From: Clostridiales bacterium | GTDB lineage: Bacteria > Bacillota > Clostridia > Christensenellales > CAG-138 | Length of the DNA: 16,292 nt | Direction of reading: 5' to 3' | Assembly: GCA_004554165.1 (NCBI GenBank) | Contig: SFNQ01000037.1 | Span: forward strand, 1-16,292 | Part shown: positions 1-6,294 of the stretch, one piece after another | Layout: every line of letters starts with the position of its first letter | Numbering within the stretch: position 1 is the first letter of the stretch | The notes under the pieces: model-generated | The model's database searches: none | What the model was told of the DNA's origin: nothing | What the model saw: only the letters and a program-made list of their open reading frames with translations | Translations under genes and position numbers: made by a program

Positions 1-89
1 CAAACGCCGAAGGGAAAGAAAAGCCGCCCAAAAGAAAGGCCTTGGCTCCCGCAGGCGCGGGGGCGTTCGGAGAACGGGGGCGGCCCCGC

Positions 90-110
90 GCGCGCCGCAA
101 AGCGGCGCGC
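90..110. repeat. GC-rich hairpin, 9-bp stem, AAA loop
   Basis: A perfect inverted repeat: 90-98 pairs with 102-110 around an AAA loop. No T-run follows on either strand, so it does not look like a simple intrinsic terminator. Confidence 0.6.
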
Positions 111-167
111 AAGGCGCAGCGGGCAGCGAAGCCTCCGAGGTATGAATTGTGCAACAGCCCGCAGCGC

Positions 168-196
168 CCGTTCCGGTCACGGAACACGGGGCCGCC
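168..196. repeat. Intergenic repeat module, copy A
   Basis: CCGTTCCG, a 4-base loop and CGGAAC are followed by two bases, C and then GGGGCCGCC. The same order (CCGTTCCG, short loop, CGGAAC, then GGGGCCGCC) recurs at 1942-1972. Both copies are in gene-free DNA, which suggests a small dispersed intergenic repeat. With only two copies visible this is tentative. Confidence 0.4.
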
Positions 197-404
197 CTTC
201 GGGGCAACACAACAGGGAACTTCACTCCGCAACGCGAACCAAAGCCCCAAAATCCATCCCAAAATCTCTTTCCCACGCAGCCAAAAGAAAACTTTTTCCC
301 TCTGTCCCCGACTGATACAGCGCGGAGCGCTGCGGATGCACGTTTCCCTCAGGCGCTCTGGCCGGATGGAAGCGCAGGCCATAACAGCCCGTGATTTCTT
401 TTCT

Positions 405-453
405 GGCCGCTTTTCTTGATCAGCGGCGCATGAGCGAAGCAAGAAAAGCGGCC
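405..453. repeat. Perfect 14-bp inverted repeat, 21-nt loop
   Basis: Bases 405-418 (GGCCGCTTTTCTTG) are exactly complementary to 440-453 (CAAGAAAAGCGGCC). No T-run follows the stem on either strand, so it is not a standard intrinsic terminator. It could be a structured RNA element, a protein-binding palindrome or a remnant of a small repeat. Confidence 0.6.
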
Positions 454-632
454 GCAGCGCCCCGCGGGCCCCGCGTCAACGCAGCATACCGCGCGGCGCA
501 AGCCCGCCCCGCCGCGCAGCCACCAGTGCCCACGCGAGGCAGTGCGCAGCCAACGCCCTCCCGGGCAACGCTCCATTAACACTCTGCGATTCCTTCGGAA
601 TGAACGGCCCATAAATCGCCGTCTCCGCTCCC

Positions 633-678
633 AAAAACAAAGGAAACGGGCTTGCTTTTGCCCGTTTCCTCCGTTTTT
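633..678 (-). terminator. Intrinsic terminator of degV, possibly bidirectional
   Basis: An 11-bp stem (641-651 with 660-670) encloses an 8-nt loop. Read on the minus strand it is followed by TTGTTTTT, and it begins about 24 bp past the degV stop codon. A TTTTT run at 674-678 means it could also stop plus-strand transcription. Confidence 0.85.
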
Positions 679-693
679 CGTTTTGCCTGCGGC

Positions 694-1581
694 TTAATCC
701 ACGCGCTCGTCGCCAAAGAAGAAGAGCGCCACCGTTCCAATGCCCGTATGCGAGCCGATGACCGTGCCGATACTGTTTATCATCACTTTGCCGTTGAGCT
801 TCGGGAAGGTTGCCTCCACCAGATCCGCCACCTTGCGCGCATCGTCATAGCAGGCCGAATATGAAATGAAGCATTTGCCGGAATACTCCAGGCCGCCTTC
901 CGCATGCTGCTCCATCTTTTTTACGATCTCGCGGATGACCGAATTCTTACCCTTGACCTTCTTTCGCGGGATCAGATGGCCGTGGTTGTCCATATTGAGC
1001 AGGGGGCAGATGCCGAGAATGGTGCCGAGCAGGGCCGAGGAGGCCGAAATGCGGCCGCCGCGCTTGTAATGCTGCAAATCCGTCGAGAAAAACCAATGGT
1101 GTACGCGCAGCTTATTCGCCTCCGCCCACTGGTACGCCTCCTCAAGCGTCGCTCCCCGGTCGCGCAGCTCCGCCACCGCATCCACAAGCAGGCCATAGCC
1201 TGAGGATGCACCCAGAGTATCCACAATGCGGATTTTGCGCTGGGGATAGCGCCTTTCAAGCTCCTCAATGGCTACGCACGCAGCATTGTATCCGCCGGAC
1301 AGGCCGGAGGAAAAGCAGAGATAGAGGATATCCTTCCCCGCCTTCAGGTAAGGCTCGAAGAGGGCGATGTTCTCCTCCGCGTTTGGCTGCGAGGTCGTGG
1401 GCATGGCGCCGTCTCGAATCATCTGATAAAATTCATCGAACGTGGTGTCAATGCCGAAATTGTCGTCATACTGTACGCCGTCAATATTAAAATGGTACAG
1501 CGCGCAGGGAATGTTCCGTGCATCCAGATATTCCTTGGGCAAGTCTACGGTAGAGCTTGCAATCAGCTGGTAATCGCTCAA
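694..1581 (-). CDS. DegV family fatty-acid-binding protein
   Basis: This is a 295-residue member of the DegV/FakB family. Known members bind a fatty acid in a cleft between two domains, and FakB forms present it to the kinase FakA for phospholipid synthesis. Visible hallmarks are SSTVDLP near residues 9-15, TTSQP at 62-66, the lipid headgroup motif SSGLSGGYN at 91-99, GGRIS at 175-179 and the C-terminal IGSHTGIGTVALFFFG at 275-290. Length is normal. The start is TTG, supported by AGGAGGG at 1589-1595 with a 7-nt spacer and by homology beginning at once. It is transcribed alone, with a hairpin terminator just downstream. No fakA partner is in the window, so the specific role (FakB or other DegV paralogue) cannot be decided. 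Confidence 0.93.
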   Translation of the reverse strand: MSDYQLIASSTVDLPKEYLDARNIPCALYHFNIDGVQYDDNFGIDTTFDEFYQMIRDGAMPTTSQPNAEENIALFEPYLKAGKDILYLCFSSGLSGGYNAACVAIEELERRYPQRKIRIVDTLGASSGYGLLVDAVAELRDRGATLEEAYQWAEANKLRVHHWFFSTDLQHYKRGGRISASSALLGTILGICPLLNMDNHGHLIPRKKVKGKNSVIREIVKKMEQHAEGGLEYSGKCFISYSACYDDARKVADLVEATFPKLNGKVMINSIGTVIGSHTGIGTVALFFFGDERVD

Positions 1582-1664
1582 ATTACGTCCCTCCTAATGA
1601 ATTCATCGCTCCGGGCGCGGCCCGCTCATGGGGCCAATGCGCAAATTCGGCTTTCATACTAGCT

Positions 1665-1670
1665 ATTATA
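1665..1670 (-). promoter_or_regulatory. Candidate -10 box for degV
   Basis: The minus strand reads TATAAT here, in an AT-rich island about 85 bp upstream of the degV TTG start. I could not find a convincing -35 hexamer at 16-18 bp, so only the -10 is proposed. Confidence 0.4.
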
Positions 1671-1849
1671 ATACAAGAAACCATGTTGTGCGATATAAAA
1701 ATCAAATTTTTCTGCTTTTATTCAAAATTCCGGCTGCGGCCGATGCTTTTTCAAAGAACAATGCCCCGAGTTTCTGTTCGCCACGTGCGCAAAACCGACT
1801 TGCGGCCAGTTCTCCCGCCCCCCCTGTCCTGCGGGCCGGGCGGCCCCGG

Positions 1850-1868
1850 GCGCGGCCGAAGGCCGCGC
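1850..1868. repeat. Hairpin, 8-bp GC stem with GAA loop
   Basis: GCGCGGCC (1850-1857) and GGCCGCGC (1861-1868) flank a GAA loop. First of four closely spaced hairpins. Confidence 0.6.
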
Positions 1869-1879
1869 AGGTGCGGCGG

Positions 1880-1899
1880 GGGGTCTGCGCGCAGACCCC
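1880..1899. repeat. Perfect 20-bp palindrome
   Basis: GGGGTCTGCG is followed directly by its reverse complement, with no spacer. It could form a cruciform, act as a protein-binding site, or form a hairpin with the innermost pairs open. Confidence 0.65.
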
Positions 1900-1941
1900 G
1901 GCAGCACGGGAAACTATTGCAAAGCGCAGGCGCCGCCGCAC

Positions 1942-1972
1942 CCGTTCCGCGCAGCGGAACCCCGGGGCCGCC
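1942..1972. repeat. Intergenic repeat module, copy B
   Basis: GTTCCGC (1944-1950) pairs with GCGGAAC (1954-1960) around a GCA loop and is followed by GGGGCCGCC at 1964-1972. It matches the module at 168-196. Confidence 0.4.
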
Positions 1973-2000
1973 TCCCTATACAAGGTCGGCGATAGCGAAG

Positions 2001-2025
2001 GGCGGGGCCGCGCTGCGGCCCCGCC
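2001..2025. repeat. Hairpin, 11-bp GC stem with GCT loop
   Basis: Bases 2001-2011 pair perfectly with 2015-2025. It is very stable but has no T-run on either side, so any termination role for the serpin operon on the minus strand would be non-canonical. Confidence 0.6.
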
Positions 2026-2234
2026 TCTGGCTGTCGTTCTGCTCTGTGGTTGGACAGGACACCGCTTTCCACGTTAAGCCCCAAAGGACCTCCGGGCGTC
2101 AAATAACGCAGAAAAACCGCCCATATCCGGCTGCCCTGCCCCGCCGCGCATGCCGCCGGAGCGAGAAAAGCGTATGCGGTTACGGCCAGGCAGCACAAAA
2201 GAGGACTTTTTTGACAGGGTGTAGCATACTCCCG

Positions 2235-3509
2235 CTACGCCGCCGGGGAATATACCGTTCCAACAAACAGCAGCGCGCCGTCCTGCCCATAGATCCCATA
2301 GAGGAAGGGACGATCCAGCGTAAAATCCAGCGGTTCGGCTCCCTCCGGCGGCATGCACGTGGCATTGACGGCGATCATGGTAAAGGCCGAGGCAGCAACG
2401 CCTTCCTCGTTTACATCGACGTGCGTCTGCTGACAAATCTGCGTCACACAGGCGGGCAGCTGGCTCATGTCGGAAAAATCGGCCAGCGTCCCGGAAAAAG
2501 CCAAGGTGACGCCCAGCTCCTTCAGCATGTCGATCAGGTCAAATTCACTGTCAAAGGAAAACTTCGGAATGCGGTAGGTGATCTCGGCATCGTGCGCCTC
2601 TCCCCCCGCAAGCAGCTCCCGGACGCCGCCCGGGCCGGAGAGAAGCGCGTTCAGGGTCGTATCCGCGTCCGGCAGAACAAAGACCATCTGTCCGCCGTCA
2701 TTCAGGCCCAGCGCCGCGCGCGTAAAGCCCTCGCCGCGTGCATAGCTGCGGACGCCCTGCCTCTGCACCATGAATTCCGCGTCCACCGCACTGCCGTCCG
2801 CCTTACGGAAAGGCAGGAGCTGATTGTTTTCCTCAAGAAATTCGTCGTACCAGCAGGCCCGGTAATCCACGGTGTTCAGGATGGCAAGGATCTGTTCCGG
2901 GCTGGTCTGTATCCCGGGTTCGAGATTGCTGGTGTTGTCGCGCACCCATGCCGCCATCCGCCGCGCCGTGTCCTCTTCTGCAAAGTCCACGGAAAACAGG
3001 TCTGCGTAGAGCTCCTCCGTGGCCGCGTCAAGGAAGGCGTCACGGAAGGACACATTTCCCTGTAGCCAGAGGGAGTTGGCGATTTTCAGCTTTGCTCCCT
3101 CATTGTCCGCATACAGGCGGCGCATGAGCCTGCCCAGTTCCTCTGCGCCTGCGGCTTTGTCTGCAATGTGGAGCACATCGCAAAGCTCTGCCTCCGTTTC
3201 GCCGGATGCGCCAAGCGCAAGCAGCGAGAGCGCATAGTACAGCGACAGCGGGGAATAGTTCCGGTTTTGCTCCTCCGCAGAGAGCAGGGCTTCCGCGCTC
3301 GCATAGGCGAAGTCGTTGGCGCTCTGGATGGTTCGGTCCTGCACCGGGTTCTGCTCGCGGATCTCCCACTGCGCGTCATAGTCCTCAAAGCCGGGCGCCT
3401 TTGGCCAGACGGCCCTGTTCTCCGTCTTTAGCGCAGCCGTCCCCCCACAGCCTGCGAGGGCAAGGGGCGCCGCCAGCGCCAGCAGCAGGGATAGCAGTCG
3501 TTTCATCAT
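2235..3509 (-). CDS. Secreted lipoprotein serpin
   Basis: This is a 424-residue serpin, a suicide inhibitor fold for serine or cysteine proteases. The N-terminus is a lipoprotein signal: basic MMKR, a hydrophobic stretch, then the lipobox LAGC with the lipidated cysteine at 21, so it should be anchored on the outer face of the membrane. Serpin hallmarks are YSPLSLYYALSLLALGASGETE (about 85-106), the hinge VNEEGVAASA (366-375) and the C-terminal PFLYGIYG/LLFVGTVYSP block. Aligned to alpha-1-antitrypsin, the reactive loop reads NATCMPPE, giving Thr384-Cys385 as predicted P1-P1'. Small residues in the hinge favour an inhibitory rather than a substrate-like serpin. The start is the first of two ATGs, with AGGAGGA at 3517-3523. 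It begins 30 bp after the sigF stop on the same strand, so it is probably cotranscribed with sigF. Target protease unknown. Confidence 0.92.
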   Translation of the reverse strand: MMKRLLSLLLALAAPLALAGCGGTAALKTENRAVWPKAPGFEDYDAQWEIREQNPVQDRTIQSANDFAYASAEALLSAEEQNRNYSPLSLYYALSLLALGASGETEAELCDVLHIADKAAGAEELGRLMRRLYADNEGAKLKIANSLWLQGNVSFRDAFLDAATEELYADLFSVDFAEEDTARRMAAWVRDNTSNLEPGIQTSPEQILAILNTVDYRACWYDEFLEENNQLLPFRKADGSAVDAEFMVQRQGVRSYARGEGFTRAALGLNDGGQMVFVLPDADTTLNALLSGPGGVRELLAGGEAHDAEITYRIPKFSFDSEFDLIDMLKELGVTLAFSGTLADFSDMSQLPACVTQICQQTHVDVNEEGVAASAFTMIAVNATCMPPEGAEPLDFTLDRPFLYGIYGQDGALLFVGTVYSPAA

Positions 3510-3539
3510 TTTGTGTTCCTCCTGGGTATCCGGGCGGCT

Positions 3540-4322
3540 TCACCCGGAAGATTTTTCCGTCTCCGAAGGTAACACTCCAAAGTCCGGCTCCCGGTTGCAG
3601 CGCTCCCGCAGTTTTTTGAGAATCCGGCTTTCCAGGCGCGAAACCTGAACCTGCGACACGCCCAGCATACCCGCAATCTCCGTCTGCGTTTTGTCCCGAA
3701 AATAGCGCAGGAGGATGATCTGCCGCTCCCGCGGTTCCAGTTCTTCCAGCAGCTCCCTGAGCAGCAGCCGGTCGATGAGCGCCAGCTCGTTGGCGCCGTC
3801 CTCGATCAGCTCCTGCCGCTCCGCGCCCTCGTCCTCGTACACGGGCTCGTTCAGCGAGATGTGAGGCCGGCCCGCCTCCAGCGCCAGCGCGATCTCCTCC
3901 GGCGAAACGTCAAGCTCCTGCGCGATTTCGAGCACTCCCGCCTCCGCGCCGGTCCTTCTGCCCAGCCGCTCCTGCACGGCCATGGCGCGGATGGCCAGCT
4001 CCTTCAGAGAGCGGCTCACCTTAACCATGCCGTCGTCCCGCAAAAAGCGTTTGATCTCGCCTGCGATCATCGGCACCGCATAGGTGGAAAAGCGCACGTT
4101 GTACCGGGTGTCAAAGTTTGATACGGCCTTGACGAGCCCCATGCAGCCCAGCTGGTACAGATCGTCGTATTCCACGCCCCGGCCCAGATATTTTTTGACC
4201 ACGGATTTGACCAGGGCCAGGTTGCAGGCCACCAGCCGGTCCTTGGCCGACTCGTCTCCCGCCTGCGCCCGGCGGAGCAGCAGGAGCGTTTCCTCATGGG
4301 TCAAAAGCGCCTGTTCGCTCAC
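3540..4322 (-). CDS. sigF: Sporulation RNA polymerase sigma factor F
   Basis: A 260-residue sigma-70 family factor. Sigma-F directs the first forespore-specific transcription after asymmetric septation and is held inactive by SpoIIAB. Region 2 includes EYDDLYQLGCMGLVKAV (51-67) and RFSTYAVPMIAGEIKRFLRD (77-96). Region 3 covers roughly 105-165. Region 4 has the helix-turn-helix TQTEIAGMLGVSQVQVSRLE (212-231). Sequence alone could also suit sigma-G, but the position directly after spoIIAA and spoIIAB identifies sigma-F. The start codon is GTG in a GTGA overlap of 4 bp with the spoIIAB stop, so translation is likely coupled; upstream there is only a weak GGCGGG. Length is typical. Confidence 0.96.
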   Translation of the reverse strand: MSEQALLTHEETLLLLRRAQAGDESAKDRLVACNLALVKSVVKKYLGRGVEYDDLYQLGCMGLVKAVSNFDTRYNVRFSTYAVPMIAGEIKRFLRDDGMVKVSRSLKELAIRAMAVQERLGRRTGAEAGVLEIAQELDVSPEEIALALEAGRPHISLNEPVYEDEGAERQELIEDGANELALIDRLLLRELLEELEPRERQIILLRYFRDKTQTEIAGMLGVSQVQVSRLESRILKKLRERCNREPDFGVLPSETEKSSG

Positions 4323-4753
4323 GGAGCATCCCGCCGCGCAATGCGTTTTTTCATGGTCACGCTCGTCCCCTCCCCGGGCGAGGATTCGATGAACACCTCC
4401 TCCATGAACGCCTCCATGACGGTAAAGCCCATACCCGAGCGTTCCAGCTCCGGCCTTGTTGTAAAGAAGGGCTGGCGCGCCTGCTCCACATCGCCGATGC
4501 CCACGCCCTCGTCGCGCACGATGGCCGTGAACAGGTTGCCCTCGAGATAGCAGCTCATGTGAACCACGCCCTCGCCGTTCTCATAGCCGTGGATAATGGC
4601 GTTGGTCACGGCCTCGGAAATCGCGGTGCGGATGTCCGACAGCTCCTCGATCGTGGGGTTGAGCTGGGTACAGAACGCCGCCGCGCAGGAGCGCGCAAAG
4701 CTCTCGTTCTGCGACAGGCTCAAAAAATCCAGATGCATTTCATTGTCTGCCAT
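4319..4753 (-). CDS. spoIIAB: Anti-sigma F factor / SpoIIAA serine kinase
   Basis: A 144-residue GHKL-fold protein that binds sigma-F in the ATP state and phosphorylates SpoIIAA, inactivating it as antagonist. The ATP-binding boxes are visible: N box SEAVTNAIIHGY (46-57, with Glu47 and Asn51), G1 box DEGVGI (81-86) and G2 box RSGMGFTVM (105-113). Arg21 sits in the N-terminal helix where partner-contacting residues are found in characterised homologues. The start ATG has a strong upstream GGAGGGGGAG. It lies 18 bp after spoIIAA and overlaps sigF by 4 bp. Size and order match the usual spoIIA operon. Confidence 0.96.
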   Translation of the reverse strand: MADNEMHLDFLSLSQNESFARSCAAAFCTQLNPTIEELSDIRTAISEAVTNAIIHGYENGEGVVHMSCYLEGNLFTAIVRDEGVGIGDVEQARQPFFTTRPELERSGMGFTVMEAFMEEVFIESSPGEGTSVTMKKRIARRDAP

Positions 4754-4771
4754 GTGTCTCCCCCTCCTTCT

Positions 4772-5077
4772 CTATGCCCGCTCCACCAGCGCGTACAGGC
4801 CCGACATGCGGAAGATCCGGTCCACCGGCGTGCGCACGCCGGAGACGATCAGCCGCCCGCCCCGCGCGGCAAGCGTCCTGTAGCGCCCGAGTACCACGCC
4901 AAGCCCCGCGCTGTCCATAAAGCTGACGCCCTCCATATCCAGCTGCAACTCGCGCACGGTAAGATCCGAAAGCACAATATCCAGCGACTGGCGCACGTGC
5001 TCCGCGCTGTGGTGGTCCAGCTCGCCCGTGAGACGGACGATGATTCGCTGTCCTCTGCGGACGGCATTGATTTCCAT
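4772..5077 (-). CDS. spoIIAA: Anti-anti-sigma factor SpoIIAA
   Basis: A 101-residue single STAS domain. In its unphosphorylated form it displaces sigma-F from SpoIIAB; phosphorylation by SpoIIAB and removal by the phosphatase SpoIIE switch it. The motif MDSAGLGVVLGRY (54-66) contains Ser56, the expected phosphorylation site, and GELDHHSAE (18-26) is the conserved N-terminal loop with Asp21. The start ATG is preceded by AGGAGGG (5084-5090) with a 6-nt spacer. It is the first gene of the minus-strand operon and divergent from the gene at 5217. SpoIIE is not in the window. Confidence 0.96.
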   Translation of the reverse strand: MEINAVRRGQRIIVRLTGELDHHSAEHVRQSLDIVLSDLTVRELQLDMEGVSFMDSAGLGVVLGRYRTLAARGGRLIVSGVRTPVDRIFRMSGLYALVERA

Positions 5078-5107
5078 TGTTATCCCTCCTGTCGGTACGT
5101 CCTCTAT

Positions 5108-5137
5108 TACTTCGAGATTCCGAAAAAACGCTCCTGC
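5108..5137 (-). promoter_or_regulatory. Candidate sigma-H promoter of the spoIIA operon
   Basis: On the minus strand GCAGGAGCG (AGGA at 5132-5135) is followed 18 bp later by GAAG at 5110-5113. The sigma-H pattern is RNAGGAWWW, 11-12 bases, then RNNGAAT, so spacing fits but the -10 differs by at least one base. It would start transcription about 25 bp before spoIIAA, with the ribosome-binding site in between. spoIIA is sigma-H and Spo0A~P controlled in Bacillus, which motivates the call. Confidence 0.35.
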
Positions 5138-5150
5138 CTCGAAAGGGCTG

Positions 5151-5180
5151 TTGCTTTGTCGGATTCATACAAAGTATGTA
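5151..5180 (+). promoter_or_regulatory. Candidate sigma-A promoter of the plus-strand operon
   Basis: TTGCTT (5151-5156) and TATGTA (5175-5180) are spaced by 18 bp, with a start expected near 5187 and the ribosome-binding site at 5203-5211. The spacer contains a 13-bp palindrome, CATAC AAA GTATG (5166-5178), and the Spo0A-like 7-mer. Confidence 0.35.
5157..5163 (+). promoter_or_regulatory. Weak Spo0A-box-like site
   Basis: TGTCGGA differs by one base from the Spo0A box TGNCGAA. It lies about 55 bp upstream of the inferred spoIIAA transcription start, a plausible place for activation. A single 7-mer with a mismatch is weak evidence. Confidence 0.25.
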
Positions 5181-5216
5181 CAGGCTCATAAACATGTAGA
5201 CAGGGAGGTGAGGCCA

Positions 5217-6290
5217 ATGCGCATTGTCCGCGCTGCGCTCTCCGTGATTGTGGTTCTCTTTCTCGTGCTGGCGCCGCGGCCGCTGCTTTCGGCCCTCCGG
5301 GAAGATCCCATGGCGCATCTGTTTGAGGTAAAGCAGCCCGAGTGGCATGGCGTAATCGAGCTGTGGCACATTGCGGACTTTCGCACCTATCAGGGGAGCG
5401 TAACGAAATTTCTCCGGGAGCGCTGCGACAGGTTTGCAGCCGCCCATCCCGGCGTACACATCGAGGTTAAGGGCCTGACGACGAAAATGTATCTGAACCG
5501 TGTCGGCCGCGGCGCCTTTCCGGACGCCTATTCCTTCCCCGCAGGCTTCCTCTACCGCGAACAGCTTCGCCGGCTGGAGCTGACGCTCCCGGCGCTTACC
5601 GGAAACCTCCGCGCTGCGGAATCGGAGGGCAGCGTCTTCGCCGCGCCCTATCTCATGAGCGGGTATTTTCTGCTCATCAACGAGCAGCGGCTGCTGGAAA
5701 GCGGCGGCGACCCGCCCGCGGAGGCAACGCGGGAGCTGCTTCAGGCTTATCTTTCGGACGGGGAACTGTCCGTTCCGCCGGTGCTCGGCGCGTATTTCGG
5801 GCTCAGCGGGGAAAGCCGGGACTACGCGGATTTCCAAAAGGGCAGGGTTACGGCCGCCGTTGCGGACGCCCGCGCCTATGGCGACCTTCTGCGGGATACG
5901 GACGGGAATCTGCTCCTTCGGGCGCTGCCGCTGTCGGGCTATACGGAGCAGGTGATGTATCTCGGCGCTGCGGCAAATACGGACGACAGGCGCGCCTCGC
6001 TCATTGCGGAGCTGTGCGCCTACCTGCTTTCGGACGGGGTGCAGCAGGAGCTGACCGCGCTCGGCGCAATGCCCGTGCGCCCCTGCCTGGACAACATCGT
6101 CTACGGCATGGACACGCTGGATGCCTGGTATGCCAGCTACGCCGCGGACACGGTGGCGCCCGACGCCTTTGCCTACCAGCGGCACAGGGATGCGCTCCTG
6201 GAGGACGCGACCCGCGCCATGGCCGGAGAGGCCGGCGGCTGCGAGGCCTTTTCGGAGCGAATGGCGGTTGTGCTTGCGGAGGGAAATTGA
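5217..6290 (+). CDS. Exported extracellular solute-binding-like protein
   Basis: A 357-residue protein that resembles family 1 extracellular solute-binding proteins of ABC transporters. The N-terminus has Arg3 and Arg5, a hydrophobic core at 6-19 and possible cleavage after LLSA (26). There is no lipobox cysteine, so it is either released or membrane-anchored by its signal. The mature part opens with GVIELWHIADF (45-55), matching the first strand of such proteins, followed by FAAAHPGVHIEV (73-84), PDAYSF (102-107) and VYGMDT (295-300). The ATG at 5217 is chosen because GGGAGGTGA lies just upstream and a signal peptide follows. No permease or ATPase gene is nearby, so transport is unproven. 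It ends 4 bp before murB and is probably the first gene of that operon. A sensor or cell-envelope role is an alternative. Confidence 0.65.
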   Translation: MRIVRAALSVIVVLFLVLAPRPLLSALREDPMAHLFEVKQPEWHGVIELWHIADFRTYQGSVTKFLRERCDRFAAAHPGVHIEVKGLTTKMYLNRVGRGAFPDAYSFPAGFLYREQLRRLELTLPALTGNLRAAESEGSVFAAPYLMSGYFLLINEQRLLESGGDPPAEATRELLQAYLSDGELSVPPVLGAYFGLSGESRDYADFQKGRVTAAVADARAYGDLLRDTDGNLLLRALPLSGYTEQVMYLGAAANTDDRRASLIAELCAYLLSDGVQQELTALGAMPVRPCLDNIVYGMDTLDAWYASYAADTVAPDAFAYQRHRDALLEDATRAMAGEAGGCEAFSERMAVVLAEGN

Positions 6291-6294
6291 TATA

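Larger units (their letters stand above)
1..630. other. Gene-free GC-rich stretch with inverted repeats
   Basis: I see no convincing gene here. The open frames are short, lack good ribosome-binding sites, and have arginine-, alanine- and proline-rich translations typical of GC-rich noncoding DNA. The stretch holds a 9-bp-stem hairpin at 90-110, a GTTCCG/CGGAAC inverted repeat at 168-196 that recurs at 1942-1972, and a perfect 14-bp inverted repeat at 405-453. No tRNA or rRNA signature was recognised. It may hold the far regulatory region of a gene outside the window. Confidence 0.6.
1582..2234. other. Gene-free region between serpin and degV
   Basis: These 653 bp lie downstream of the serpin stop and upstream of degV. 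They hold the degV ribosome-binding site and likely promoter (about 1589-1700) and then a GC-rich block with four hairpins between 1850 and 2025. The long plus-strand open frame crossing the region continues antisense through the serpin gene, lacks family motifs and is a compositional shadow. I saw no clean intrinsic terminator directly after the serpin stop. Confidence 0.6.

Noticed and set aside
349..612. Possible small minus-strand gene in the first noncoding stretch
   Set aside because: Its sequence is Arg/Gly-rich, overlaps a 14-bp inverted repeat and lacks a ribosome-binding site.
2190..2234. Weak hairpin after the serpin stop as terminator
   Set aside because: The stem is only about 5 A/T-rich base pairs, too weak to call.
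1557..3065. 502-codon plus-strand open frame opposite the serpin
   Set aside because: It covers noncoding hairpins and then runs antisense to the serpin; no ribosome-binding site or recognisable domain.
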